Source: Chloroflexota bacterium (GTDB taxonomy: Bacteria > Chloroflexota > Chloroflexia > Thermomicrobiales > UBA6265). Taken from it: a DNA stretch of 64,000 nucleotides. Where the stretch lies: the NCBI GenBank assembly GCA_023423795.1, contig JAFAEX010000248.1:60450-124449 (forward strand), written 5' to 3'. The notes below the pieces were generated by a model that saw only the letters and a list, made by a program, of their open reading frames with translations, was not told where the DNA came from and made no database searches. This document shows positions 53,244 through 61,848 of this stretch, one piece after another (position 1 is the stretch's first letter; each line of letters starts with the position of its first letter). The position numbers and the translations under genes are program-made.

Positions 53244-54245
53244 ATGGAGCGACCCGTGGACCTCGACCGCATTTCTCGCGTTCCGCTGTGCATCCTCCCG
53301 ACGCCCCTCCAGCGCGTGGCGCGGTTCGAAGCCGCGCTTGGGCCGAACGCGCCGCGCATCTACGTGAAGCGCGACGACCTCACCGGACTCGCGTTCGGCG
53401 GCAACAAGGCGCGCAAACTCGAATACCTCTGCGCCGCGGCGCGCGAGGCGTGCGCCACGCACCTCATCACCGAAGGCGCAGCCCAGAGCAACCACGCCCG
53501 GATGACCGCCGCTGCCGCGGCAGCGCGCGGGTTCGGCTGCACGCTGGTGCTGGACGCGCGGAACGGGGCTGATCTCGGCGGCAACCTCCTGCTCGACCAC
53601 CTGCTCGGAGCGGACGTTCGAATCGTGCCGGAAGCGGCGGATCGCGCGCCGGAGATGCAGCGTGCCGCGAACGAAATCGAACTGCGCGGCGGCGTGCCCT
53701 ACGTGATCCCGACCGGCGGCAGCGTGCCGCTCGGCGCGGTCGGGTACGCGCGGGCGGCCGCCGAGATCGCGGAACAGTGCCACGCCCTCGGCGAAACGCC
53801 GGTGCGCCTGTACGCCGCGACCGGGTCGGTGGGCACCCAGGCCGGGCTGATGGTCGGATCGCGCGCGATCGGCGCACCATGGCAGGTGCGCGGCGTGGCG
53901 GTCAGCCTGCCGGCCGAGCGGTTCGTGCAGGCCGGCGCCGATCTCGCCAATGGCGCCGCCGCGCTGCTCGGGCTCGCCGCAGATTTCCGGCCGGACGACG
54001 CGATCGTGGACAGCGGTCACGTCGGCGAGGCCTACGGCAAACGGACGCCCGGCGGGCTGGAAGCGATACGGCTACTCGCCCGCAGCGAAGGCATCCTGCT
54101 CGACCCCGTCTACACCGGAAAGGCGATGGCCGCGCTGATCGCCGATATCCGCGCCGGGGCGATCCCGTCCGGCGAGAGCGTGGTGTTTCTCCACACCGGC
54201 GGCGGGCCGTCGCTCTTTGCGCACGGCGCGGATTTGCTCGACTGA
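53244..54245 (+). CDS. D-cysteine desulfhydrase / ACC deaminase-family PLP enzyme
   Basis: A 333-residue fold-type II PLP enzyme. The PLP lysine is in GLAFGGNKARKLEYL near residue 50; EGAAQSNHARMTAAAAA follows, and the phosphate-binding segment is ATGSVGTQAGLM. The C-terminal segment YTGKAMAALIADI ends with FLHTGGGPSLF. Family members cleave D-cysteine to pyruvate, sulfide and ammonia or act on 1-aminocyclopropane-1-carboxylate. The sequence favours the D-cysteine/D-amino-acid group, but the assignment is not exact. ATG 53244 follows GGGAG at 8 bases. Confidence 0.85.
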   Translation: MERPVDLDRISRVPLCILPTPLQRVARFEAALGPNAPRIYVKRDDLTGLAFGGNKARKLEYLCAAAREACATHLITEGAAQSNHARMTAAAAAARGFGCTLVLDARNGADLGGNLLLDHLLGADVRIVPEAADRAPEMQRAANEIELRGGVPYVIPTGGSVPLGAVGYARAAAEIAEQCHALGETPVRLYAATGSVGTQAGLMVGSRAIGAPWQVRGVAVSLPAERFVQAGADLANGAAALLGLAADFRPDDAIVDSGHVGEAYGKRTPGGLEAIRLLARSEGILLDPVYTGKAMAALIADIRAGAIPSGESVVFLHTGGGPSLFAHGADLLD

Positions 54246-54359
54246 CACGAAATCCGACCGGTTCCGTTCGTCGTTTGTAGGGGAGGGACCCGTGCCCTCC
54301 CCTACAAACGGACGCCGTCACGGGCAGGCGAAACGGCAGCGAATAGCCGGATTTCGTAT
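54245..54359. repeat. MITE-like palindromic element, copy C (115 bp)
   Basis: A shortened copy with ends ACACGAAATCCG (from 54245) and CCGGATTTCGTAT (54347-54359). The inner palindrome is compact: GTTTGTAGGGGAGGG, then acccgt region, then CCCTCCCCTACAAAC. The left border again coincides with the TGA stop of the upstream gene. Confidence 0.8.
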
Positions 54360-54511
54360 GACCCGGCAACCCGTTCGGCGTCGCCTCGTGGTGCTGACTC
54401 GATGAATGGCGCGGTGTCTTGCCTCGCCCCGGCTTTCCTGCTCGGCGGGAAAACCGCGCCATCTCGTGCCCCGCCGCCGGCAGGTCGGCGGTCGCCGCTC
54501 CCGTGCGCCGG

Positions 54512-55846
54512 TCACGACTCCTCGATCGGCTGTGGATCGCGCAGCCGCACGATCGGCGAGAAGAGCAGCCAGACGAACGCCAGCAGCATCCCGACTTCGC
54601 CGACCACCAACGTGAGCGGCAGCCCGATCGCCGCGCCCAGCGCGCCGCCAGCCAGCGACCCGACCGGTCGCAGTCCGCCCGCGATGAACCGCCACGCGCC
54701 GTTGACGCGCCCCGCCAGCCGATCCGGCACGATGGCCTGCCGCAGGCTCACCGCGTTGACCTCGTAGACCATCAGCGTCAGCCATTGCAGGAACTCGGCG
54801 GCGACGACCAGCGGAAGCGCGTGATCCGGGACCAGCACCGCAAGCGGCACCAGCAACCCGGTCACGCCGAAGAGGCAGAGGCCGCCGAGGATCGATGGGC
54901 CGATTCCGAACCGCCGCCGCGCCGGGCCGGCGAGCGTTGCGCCGATCAGCGCGCCGACGCCGCCGGTGGAGAACACCAGCCCGACCTCGCCGGGGCCGAG
55001 CCCGAGGTCGCGGGTCATGTACAGCACGTAGACGGCCAGAAAGGCGTACCCGGACAGGCTCACGGTCGAAGCGGCCAGCACCAGCCCGCGCAGCACCGGG
55101 CTCGTGCCGACGGCAGCGAGCCCCTCCCCCAATTCGGTCTTGAACGGGCGGCGCTCGTGGCGTGGGATGGGCGGCGGCTCGGCGGAACGGATGCGCCACA
55201 GGAGCGCCGCCGAAACCAGCAGCGACGCGGCATCCAGCAGCAGGACGAAGGGCGCGCCGACGATCCGCACCAGCACGCCGCCCAGCCCCGGCCCAATGAT
55301 CTGCGCGGCGGACGTCGTCGATTCGATCTTGCTGTTGGCGCTCACCAGATCCGCGCGGCCGACGAGCGTGGGCACGTACGAGAGGTAGGCAACATCGAAG
55401 AAGACCGTCAGCACGCCGGCCGTGAGCGCGACCGCGTACAGCACCGGCATCGACAGCCAGCCCTGCCACGCCGCCAGCGGGACAATCACCAGCACCAGCG
55501 CCCGCCCGATGTCCGCGCCGATCAGGAGCGGCCGTCGCCGCATCCGGTCCGCCCACACCCCGGCCGGCAAGCCCACCAGCAGGAACGGCAACCAGCCGAT
55601 CGCCGCCAGCACGCCGACCTCGAACGCCGACGCGCCGAGCGTGAGCGCGGCCAGCAAGGGCAGCGCCAGCGCCGTCACCTGCGTGCCGACCTGGGAGATG
55701 GCGTGCGCTCCCCAGAACGTCAGGAAGTCCGGGTTGCGCAGCAAGGGAGGCCGCGCGGCGCCGACCGCTACGGCTTCCGGCACGAGACCGGAGTCGAGCG
55801 GCAAGCCGGGCATGACCCCGGCATCCTCGTTGATTGTCGGATTCAT
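54512..55846 (-). CDS. MFS transporter (EntS-like export family)
   Basis: A 444-residue permease with about 12 membrane helices. NPDFLTFWGAHAISQVGTQVTALALPLLA is at the first helix, and GVWADRMRRRPLLIGADIGRA gives the MFS loop 2-3 motif. STTSAAQIIGPGLGGVLV and the loop SAEPPPIPRHERRPFKTELGEGL separate the two halves. The family exports siderophores or drugs (EntS, macrolide exporters). Neighbouring genes give no clue to the substrate. The 215 bases between its start and the mrp operon end hold no gene. Confidence 0.88.
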   Translation of the reverse strand: MNPTINEDAGVMPGLPLDSGLVPEAVAVGAARPPLLRNPDFLTFWGAHAISQVGTQVTALALPLLAALTLGASAFEVGVLAAIGWLPFLLVGLPAGVWADRMRRRPLLIGADIGRALVLVIVPLAAWQGWLSMPVLYAVALTAGVLTVFFDVAYLSYVPTLVGRADLVSANSKIESTTSAAQIIGPGLGGVLVRIVGAPFVLLLDAASLLVSAALLWRIRSAEPPPIPRHERRPFKTELGEGLAAVGTSPVLRGLVLAASTVSLSGYAFLAVYVLYMTRDLGLGPGEVGLVFSTGGVGALIGATLAGPARRRFGIGPSILGGLCLFGVTGLLVPLAVLVPDHALPLVVAAEFLQWLTLMVYEVNAVSLRQAIVPDRLAGRVNGAWRFIAGGLRPVGSLAGGALGAAIGLPLTLVVGEVGMLLAFVWLLFSPIVRLRDPQPIEES

Positions 55847-56061
55847 GGAAACGTACTCCCGGCCCGGTAAACGGGCGGGAGGAGCGATGGCGCCGCTCCT
55901 CCGCTGTCCTCTGCGCCTCGATCAGGACAGCGGGGAGTCGCTCATTTCCGTATGGAGGGGTCTGCCGTTCCGCAGCACAATCGCTCCCGCGACGCGCTAT
56001 CGTCGCCGGCGCGCAGATTAGCGCGAAGTCGCGCCGACTGCAACGATCCCGAACCGGGTCA

Positions 56062-56400
56062 TCAGCGAGTCAATTCGATCTCCGGAGCCAACGACTCGTC
56101 CGCGGCGTGGGAGCCGAACTCTCCCGTGCGCCGCGCCGCGCGGGCGATCGCGTAGGAGGCCACCGGTGTCGTCAGCAGCATCATGACCGCGACGAGCGCC
56201 GCCCGCGCCGCCATCCGCGGACCGCTTTCGAGCGCCACGGCGAGCGCAATCGCGCAAACGCCAAAGACCACCGACTTGCTGGCGGCGTGCATGCGGGTCG
56301 CGAGGTCCGGCATCCGCAGGACGCCGAACACGCCGATCGACATCACCACCAGACCGAGCACCACGAACCCGGAGGCCACCCATTGGCGCACTTCGTCCAT
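56062..56400 (-). CDS. mrpG: Mrp antiporter subunit MrpG/MnhG
   Basis: A 112-residue subunit with three membrane helices, the last gene of the seven-gene operon. VVLGLVVMSIGVFGVLRMPDLATRMHAAS is the typical MrpG helix 1 with the following RMPDxxTRxHAAS loop. Its ATG overlaps the mrpF stop by one base (TAATG). It is one of the small subunits required for complex assembly. Confidence 0.95.
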   Translation of the reverse strand: MDEVRQWVASGFVVLGLVVMSIGVFGVLRMPDLATRMHAASKSVVFGVCAIALAVALESGPRMAARAALVAVMMLLTTPVASYAIARAARRTGEFGSHAADESLAPEIELTR

Positions 56401-56666
56401 TAGAAGATCCGCCTGTCTGCGTAGTAGCGGGCAGCGGCGACGGTCGCAACGAACGAGAGCATCGCCAGCGCGAGGGCCGCGTCGAGGAAGTACGGTCGAT
56501 CGACGCGCTCCGCGTAGAGCAGCAGCAGCGCGACGAGGATCAGCGTCACGGTGTCCGCGAGCAGGATGCGAAGCATGGCGGCCCGCGCCCGCACCAGGGC
56601 AATGATGGTCACGGCAAGCAATACGGTGGCCCAGATGGCGGAGGCGGCAAAGATCGTTTCGTCCAT
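56400..56666 (-). CDS. mrpF: Mrp antiporter subunit MrpF/MnhF
   Basis: An 88-residue protein with three helices and the MrpF pattern RAMLRILLADTVTLILVALLLLYAE (split; PxxxDR-like motif here LADT). ATG 56666 follows GGAG at 5 bases; a GTG two codons upstream overlaps that site and is less likely. It starts 14 bases after mrpE. Confidence 0.93.
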   Translation of the reverse strand: MDETIFAASAIWATVLLAVTIIALVRARAAMLRILLADTVTLILVALLLLYAERVDRPYFLDAALALAMLSFVATVAAARYYADRRIF

Positions 56667-56680
56667 TCCCACTCCGATCG

Positions 56681-57175
56681 CTACGGAAACACCTGGCGCT
56701 GGTACCGCTGGTAGAACACCTGGTGATCGTCGATGACTTTCTGGGGATCGCTGGCGTCGAGGACGTGGAAGCGCATCACGCCGGCATCGCGATCGACGTC
56801 GATGAGGAACGCGCCCGGCGAGAGGGTCGAAGCCAACGAGGAAACGGCGATCCCGGTCTCGCTGCGCTCGCCGATCGGCACGTCAACGATCCCGGGGGAG
56901 CGCAACGGCCGGATGCCCAGCGTCACCAGCGCAACGCGCGTCGTGCCCTTGGCGACATCGACGGCGATCGCCAGGACCAGCCGCGGGAAGAGCAGCGCGC
57001 GGAGAAAGAGGTTGCCGTGCGAGGGGCCGACACCCACGCCGATGAAGCGGTTGCAGACGGCGAGCACCCCGGCGGCAAGCACTGCCCCGATCGCCGCATC
57101 CCACAGCGACGTCGAGCCGAGGTCCATCAGGTACACGGCCACGAGCAGGACCAGCGCGCCCAACCAGCGAATCAT
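56681..57175 (-). CDS. mrpE: Mrp antiporter subunit MrpE/MnhE
   Basis: A 164-residue subunit with two to three N-terminal helices and a soluble C-terminal domain. The pattern TLGIRPLRSPGIVDVP ... SLASTLSPGAFLIDVD is diagnostic of MrpE (SNTLTPGT-like segment), followed by FHVLDASDPQKVI. Its ATG overlaps the mrpD stop (ATGA). Confidence 0.93.
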   Translation of the reverse strand: MIRWLGALVLLVAVYLMDLGSTSLWDAAIGAVLAAGVLAVCNRFIGVGVGPSHGNLFLRALLFPRLVLAIAVDVAKGTTRVALVTLGIRPLRSPGIVDVPIGERSETGIAVSSLASTLSPGAFLIDVDRDAGVMRFHVLDASDPQKVIDDHQVFYQRYQRQVFP

Positions 57176-58575
57176 GGCAATTCCACCGTCTGCATCACGG
57201 CGGCGGCGGCGTTGTCGGCGATAGTCAGCAGCGGGTCGGGGAACAGACCAATCACCAGCAGGGTCGCCGCCAGCACGAACAGGATGGCCTTTCGGGTCGG
57301 TGACGGGGCCTGCAGTTGATCGTGTTCGTCCCGCGGCTCCCAACTCGCCCGCTGGTAGGCCTGGAACAGGTAGATGAACGACAGCAGCGCGCCGACCAGC
57401 ACCAACGTGGCGAGTCCCCACGCCAGCGGCTCGTCGGGGGTCGCGAAGATGGCCCGCACGATGCCGGCTTTGCCCCAGAACCCGCCCAGCGGCGGCACCC
57501 CGGCGACGGTGAACGCCCCGACCGCGAAGGGCAGCCCCAGCAACCAGCTCCTGGCGGGCAAAGCGAGGAAGAGAAGCGCCTTGCTCGCACCATTCAGCAG
57601 CGCCAGCAGCACGGCGGCGGCCAACCCGAGGGAACCGCCCACCGCGAGCGCGAGCAGGACGTAGCCGACCTGTCCGATGGCGGAGTACGCGAGAACCTCC
57701 TCGGTGGTGCCGCGCCCGAGCGCCTGGATGCCACCGTACAGGATGCTGGCCGCGCCGATCACCGCGAGGGCCGGGGCGGCCTGCTCCAGTTCGCGCGGGA
57801 ACATGCCCGCCCCAAAACGCAGCAGGGCGTAACTGCCGATGTTGGCGAGCGCGCCGGCGAGGATGGCCGCGACCGCCGGCCGGGTGCCGGTGTAGACCGG
57901 CGGCAACCACGGGTGGAACGGGAACAACCCGAGTTTGATGCTGATCGCTGTGAAGAGCAGCGCAGCAATGGTCAGCGTCGCCTGGTCATCGACGACGATC
58001 ATCCGCAGCGCGATCTGCCCCATGTCGAGGCTGCCGGTGACGTGGTAGAGCGCCACGATCGAGAACAGGAACAGCACCGAACCGAGCAGGTTCACGACCG
58101 AGAAGATGACGGCCGAACGAAGCTGTCGCGAGCGCTCGCCGTAGCCGGAGAGCACGTAGGCGGCGATCATCGCGATCTCGAAGAAGACGTAAAAGTTGAA
58201 CGCATCGGCGGTCATGAACAGGCCGCTGAGGCCGGTCGCCATCGCCAGCACGAGCGCGGGAAATGACCGCGTGCGGGCTCCGCGATACGCTTCGTACAGG
58301 AGGGCAGCCAGCAGCACCGACAGCGAGAGCACCGCGAACGGAAGGCCCAGCGCGTCGGCGCGCAGCCGGATGCCGACCCCGACCGGCCAATTGCCGGCGA
58401 CGGCCTGGATCGTCCCGTTGCGCTCGACGGAGATTCCGAGCGCGATCGTGGCCACCAGCGATGCCGCCAGCAGCGCGGCGGCGAGCAGCGCCGGACCGCG
58501 GCGGCGGCCATCCATCACCGAGAGGATGACCGCGCCGAACCAGGTGAACGCCAGCGGCAGCGCCATCTGGGTCAT
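57172..58575 (-). CDS. mrpD: Mrp antiporter subunit MrpD/MnhD
   Basis: A 467-residue proton-pump-like subunit homologous to complex I NuoM/N with about 14 helices. LSGYGERSRQLRSAVIFSVVNLLGSVLF and LGLFPFHPWLPPVYTGTRPAVAAILAGALANIGSY (shown in part) carry the conserved Lys/His in the channel. It ends with a weakly hydrophobic region. It overlaps mrpC (ATGA) and mrpE. Confidence 0.95.
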   Translation of the reverse strand: MTQMALPLAFTWFGAVILSVMDGRRRGPALLAAALLAASLVATIALGISVERNGTIQAVAGNWPVGVGIRLRADALGLPFAVLSLSVLLAALLYEAYRGARTRSFPALVLAMATGLSGLFMTADAFNFYVFFEIAMIAAYVLSGYGERSRQLRSAVIFSVVNLLGSVLFLFSIVALYHVTGSLDMGQIALRMIVVDDQATLTIAALLFTAISIKLGLFPFHPWLPPVYTGTRPAVAAILAGALANIGSYALLRFGAGMFPRELEQAAPALAVIGAASILYGGIQALGRGTTEEVLAYSAIGQVGYVLLALAVGGSLGLAAAVLLALLNGASKALLFLALPARSWLLGLPFAVGAFTVAGVPPLGGFWGKAGIVRAIFATPDEPLAWGLATLVLVGALLSFIYLFQAYQRASWEPRDEHDQLQAPSPTRKAILFVLAATLLVIGLFPDPLLTIADNAAAAVMQTVELP

Positions 58576-58964
58576 CGGCGCGCCTCGACCGCCTCGCGGC
58601 TGAGGTCGGCGGCGTCGTCGGCGACGGCCTCGCGCTCTTCGGCGGCGGCAAGGTCGTCGAGGTCCAGCGACAGGTGCGAGGTGTAGGAGCGGTAGACGAG
58701 CGACAACAAGAGCGCCGAAACGCCGAAGGTGATGACGATGGCGGTGAGCGTCATCGCCTGAACCAGCGGGTCGGAGGCGGTCTGCTCGCCGAACGGCAAC
58801 ACCGGGGCCGCCCCGCGCGAGAGCGCGGAGGTCATGATGAAGACGTTGACCGAGTTCGAAATCAGGACGATCCCGGCCACCACGCGGATCAGGTCCCGCT
58901 TCAGCAGCAGGTAACTGCCCGACCCGAACAGCGCGGCGATGGTGAGCGAAGCGACGAACGTCAC
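58572..58964 (-). CDS. mrpC: Mrp antiporter subunit MrpC/MnhC
   Basis: A 130-residue NuoK-like subunit with three helices (LFGSGSYLLLKRDLIRVVAGIVLISNSVNVF is the first two, shortened). QAMTLTAIVITFGVSALLLSLVYRSY is the third and matches the MrpC/NuoK conserved ALxLTAIVI. The acidic C-terminal tail is longer than in Bacillus. GTG start 58964 overlaps the mrpB stop (GTGA). Confidence 0.95.
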   Translation of the reverse strand: MTFVASLTIAALFGSGSYLLLKRDLIRVVAGIVLISNSVNVFIMTSALSRGAAPVLPFGEQTASDPLVQAMTLTAIVITFGVSALLLSLVYRSYTSHLSLDLDDLAAAEEREAVADDAADLSREAVEARR

Positions 58965-59389
58965 GGCAACCTCCGCACGGACGCGATGCGGATCAGCAGA
59001 CGGATCGTTTCGACGGCGAATCCAAGCACGAGCAGGAAGACGCCGATGTCGAAGAGCATCGCGGTCAGGATCTCCAGCGTCCCGAAGTGGATCACCTCGG
59101 CGCCGGGCGGCGGATAGTGCGTCAGCAGCGGTTTGCCGAAGAGCACGGGGATGAACGTCACCGCCAGCGCCAGCAGGAGCCCGAGCGCCGCCGCCGCCGG
59201 GGCGAAGCGCACCGGCAACGTTCGTTCGATCTCCTCCGAGCCGAACGCAACGTACTGGAGACCGATGGCGAGGGCGGCGATGACGCCGGCCGCGAAGCCG
59301 TCGCCGGCATCGACGTAGCCCTTGATGAGGGTCGCCAGGGCGACCATGAGGGCCGGCGCCAGCAGCAGCCGGGAGACCATGCGCGTCAT
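58961..59389 (-). CDS. mrpB: Mrp antiporter subunit MrpB/MnhB
   Basis: A 142-residue subunit with four helices. GYVDAGDGFAAGVIAALAIGLQYVAFG fits the GHxxPGGGFxxG-type MrpB motif (here DAGDGFAAG), and HFGTLEILTAMLFDIGVFLLV is the conserved last helix. Its coding frame overlaps mrpA and mrpC by 4 bases each. Confidence 0.93.
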   Translation of the reverse strand: MTRMVSRLLLAPALMVALATLIKGYVDAGDGFAAGVIAALAIGLQYVAFGSEEIERTLPVRFAPAAAALGLLLALAVTFIPVLFGKPLLTHYPPPGAEVIHFGTLEILTAMLFDIGVFLLVLGFAVETIRLLIRIASVRRLP

Positions 59390-61704
59390 CGCGGCCGCCG
59401 CTCCCGCGCCAGCAGGGTCGTCAGCCCGAGCAGCGCGATGCCGATGACGGAGATTTCACCCATCGTGTCCAGCCCGCGGAAGTCGGCGAGGATGGCCGTC
59501 ACGACGTCGCTGGCGTGCGCCAACGGGGTGAGGTCGATCTGGCGGTCCGCCGCGCTTTCCAGTGCGGCCGGCTGCGAAAGGACGCCCCACACCGCCGCGA
59601 ACGCCGCGAGTCCGGACGCCACCCCGAGGGTAATGTCGCGCCGCTTGCGGGTCCGATCGGAAACGTGGCGGGCGGCGCGGGTCAGCAGCGAGCGCGGCAG
59701 CGCGGCCAGGATGCCGATCATGAGCACCGCAAACAGCGTTTCGACCAGCACCGCGACCAGCGCCACGTCCGGCGCGCCGAGGAAGGCGTAGACCACGGTC
59801 AGGCTGTAGCCGACCCCGGAAAGCAGCAGGGCGACCGTCAGATGATCGCGCGGGATCGCGACCGCGATCGCGGCCTGCGCGGCGACCAGCAGCATCAACA
59901 GCAGCGGAATGTCTTCCTGCGTGACGACGCCAAAGACGAACGCGTTGTCGAATGGGGTCGTTGCCACGGCCGCCAGCACCAGCAACCCGGCCGGGACCAG
60001 CAACGTCGCCACACGGCTTCGGAGGTCGCGCACCTCGACGGTGTGCAGCACGTCGGAAAGGACGTTCAGCCCGCGCAGGGACACGTCGTAGAACCGGTCC
60101 GGCCCGAAGCGCCCCATGACGGCTGCCAGTTTCGGCAGCGCCGTTGGGGCAAGACGGGTGCCCGCCAGCACCAGCAGGCCGACCGCCCACGCGGCGACGG
60201 CCATCACGTTCGCCGGGCGCGCGTCGAGGTGGTACGCCACCGAGATCTCGGTGGGTGACGAGGCGGCGGCCGCGCCGGCGACCTCGGCCAGCGCCTCGAA
60301 CGGCGCGGGGAACAACCCGCCGGCGACGGCCACGACGCCGAGCATGACGATCGGCCAAACCATCAGCGCCGGCACGGGCCGGGTGAACAGCGCCCGCCGC
60401 GGCCCGAGGAACAGGCCGATCCAGAATCGTGCCGCGTAGGCGAACGACAACCCGGCCCCGGCCACCGCGAGGTACGGCACGATGCCGCCCCGCTCGAAGG
60501 TCGCGACGAAGAACGCCTCGTCCTTGAAGAACCCGAGCGTCAGCGGCAGCGCTGCCAGGGCCGCCGCGCACGCCCCGCTCGCGACCGCCAGCAACGGCAT
60601 CTGGCGGAACAGCCCGCCGGACTTCGACAGGAGTTTCTCGCCGGTCGCCTCCGTGACCGCACCCGCGGTAAGGAACAGCCCGCACTTGGCGACCGCGTGC
60701 GCAATGACGAACAGCGCGCTGCCGGCGAAGCCGTAGGCGCCTCCGATCGCGATCATCACGACCACGTAGCCGTACTGGGCGATCGTCGAGTAGGCCAGCA
60801 CGCGCTTGAACTCGTCGCTGGAAAGCGACAGGACGCCGCCGACCACCATCGAGGCGTAGCCGATGACGACCAGCGCTTCCCGCACCTCCGGGGCCGCGAC
60901 CAGCAGCGGCGAGATGCGCGCCAACAGGTAAACGCCAGCGGCCACCATCGCCGCGGAGTGGAGGTAACTCGATACCGGCGTCGGCGCGACCATCGCCCGC
61001 GGCAACCAGAAGTGGAACGGCACCTGCGCGCTCTTCGCCAGCGCCGCAACGGCGATCAGCGCCAGCGCAACCGTCGTTTCCGGCCCCGGCTGGATCGCGG
61101 CCGCCAGCGGCCCGATCTCGAGGGTGCCGTACTGCGCCAGCAACCAGCCGGCGGCGATCAGGAAACAGACGGCGGTGACGCCCGTCACCAACAGCGCCAT
61201 CAGCGCCGAACGTCGCGCTTCCGCCCGTTGGCGGTCGAAACCGATCAGGTAATAGGAGGCAATGGCGGTCGCGTCCCAGGCGACGAACAGCAGCAGCAGA
61301 TCCTGGGCGCAGGCGAGCCACACCATCGCGCCGAGGAAGGCGGTGATCGCGATCCAGAACGGCGTGACCGCGGACGCCGGGCGGTGGTCGTGGAGCACGT
61401 GCCGCGGCATGTACGACGACGCGTAGAGAAAGACCAGCAGCCCGATCCCGGTGGCGAGCAGGCTGTACAGCGCCGCCAGCCCATCGAACGAGGCGGTCGC
61501 GCGCAGACCCCACGCGGGCACCCATTGCAGGGCGATCGGCTTCGGGCCGGCGGCCAGCGCGAGCAGGGAAAGCACGAACCCGAGCGCAGCGACGGCCACC
61601 GCGGTGGGCGCAGCCGCGCGTGAACGCCACGCGGCCGCGCCCGCTACCGCCGCCGGCCCCAGCAGGGCCAGCAGCAGTAGGCCTGGCATCGGGTCGGTCG
61701 GCAC
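59386..61704 (-). CDS. mrpA: Mrp antiporter subunit MrpA/MnhA with fused MrpB-like C-terminus
   Basis: A 772-residue NuoL-like subunit with some 20 helices. FYASSYMPRHVLHDHRPASA, AWDATAIASYYLIGFDR, SAQVPFHFWLPRAMVAPTPVSSYLHSAAMVAAG and TEATGEKLLSKSGGLFRQMPLLA are MrpA landmarks, shown in part. The last 200 residues contain a DUF4040/MrpB-like domain (ALLLSGVGYSLTVVYAFLGAPDVALVAVLVE). The start GTG 61704 has GAGGAG 6 bases upstream; an ATG at 61689 is also possible. First gene of mrpABCDEFG, a Na+(K+)/H+ antiporter used for pH and sodium homeostasis. Confidence 0.93.
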   Translation of the reverse strand: MPTDPMPGLLLLALLGPAAVAGAAAWRSRAAAPTAVAVAALGFVLSLLALAAGPKPIALQWVPAWGLRATASFDGLAALYSLLATGIGLLVFLYASSYMPRHVLHDHRPASAVTPFWIAITAFLGAMVWLACAQDLLLLFVAWDATAIASYYLIGFDRQRAEARRSALMALLVTGVTAVCFLIAAGWLLAQYGTLEIGPLAAAIQPGPETTVALALIAVAALAKSAQVPFHFWLPRAMVAPTPVSSYLHSAAMVAAGVYLLARISPLLVAAPEVREALVVIGYASMVVGGVLSLSSDEFKRVLAYSTIAQYGYVVVMIAIGGAYGFAGSALFVIAHAVAKCGLFLTAGAVTEATGEKLLSKSGGLFRQMPLLAVASGACAAALAALPLTLGFFKDEAFFVATFERGGIVPYLAVAGAGLSFAYAARFWIGLFLGPRRALFTRPVPALMVWPIVMLGVVAVAGGLFPAPFEALAEVAGAAAASSPTEISVAYHLDARPANVMAVAAWAVGLLVLAGTRLAPTALPKLAAVMGRFGPDRFYDVSLRGLNVLSDVLHTVEVRDLRSRVATLLVPAGLLVLAAVATTPFDNAFVFGVVTQEDIPLLLMLLVAAQAAIAVAIPRDHLTVALLLSGVGYSLTVVYAFLGAPDVALVAVLVETLFAVLMIGILAALPRSLLTRAARHVSDRTRKRRDITLGVASGLAAFAAVWGVLSQPAALESAADRQIDLTPLAHASDVVTAILADFRGLDTMGEISVIGIALLGLTTLLARERRPR

Positions 61705-61848
61705 GGGCGCTCCTCGGTCGCCCCGGCGGGGGCGGCTTGCCGATCGCTCGGATAACGCATCAGGTGGCGCGAAGCGGTCACGGGGCGCAACCCCGCGCTG
61801 CACCCCGCCGCGCTGTTCCTGAACCTAGCACAGCACTTTCGTACCGCG

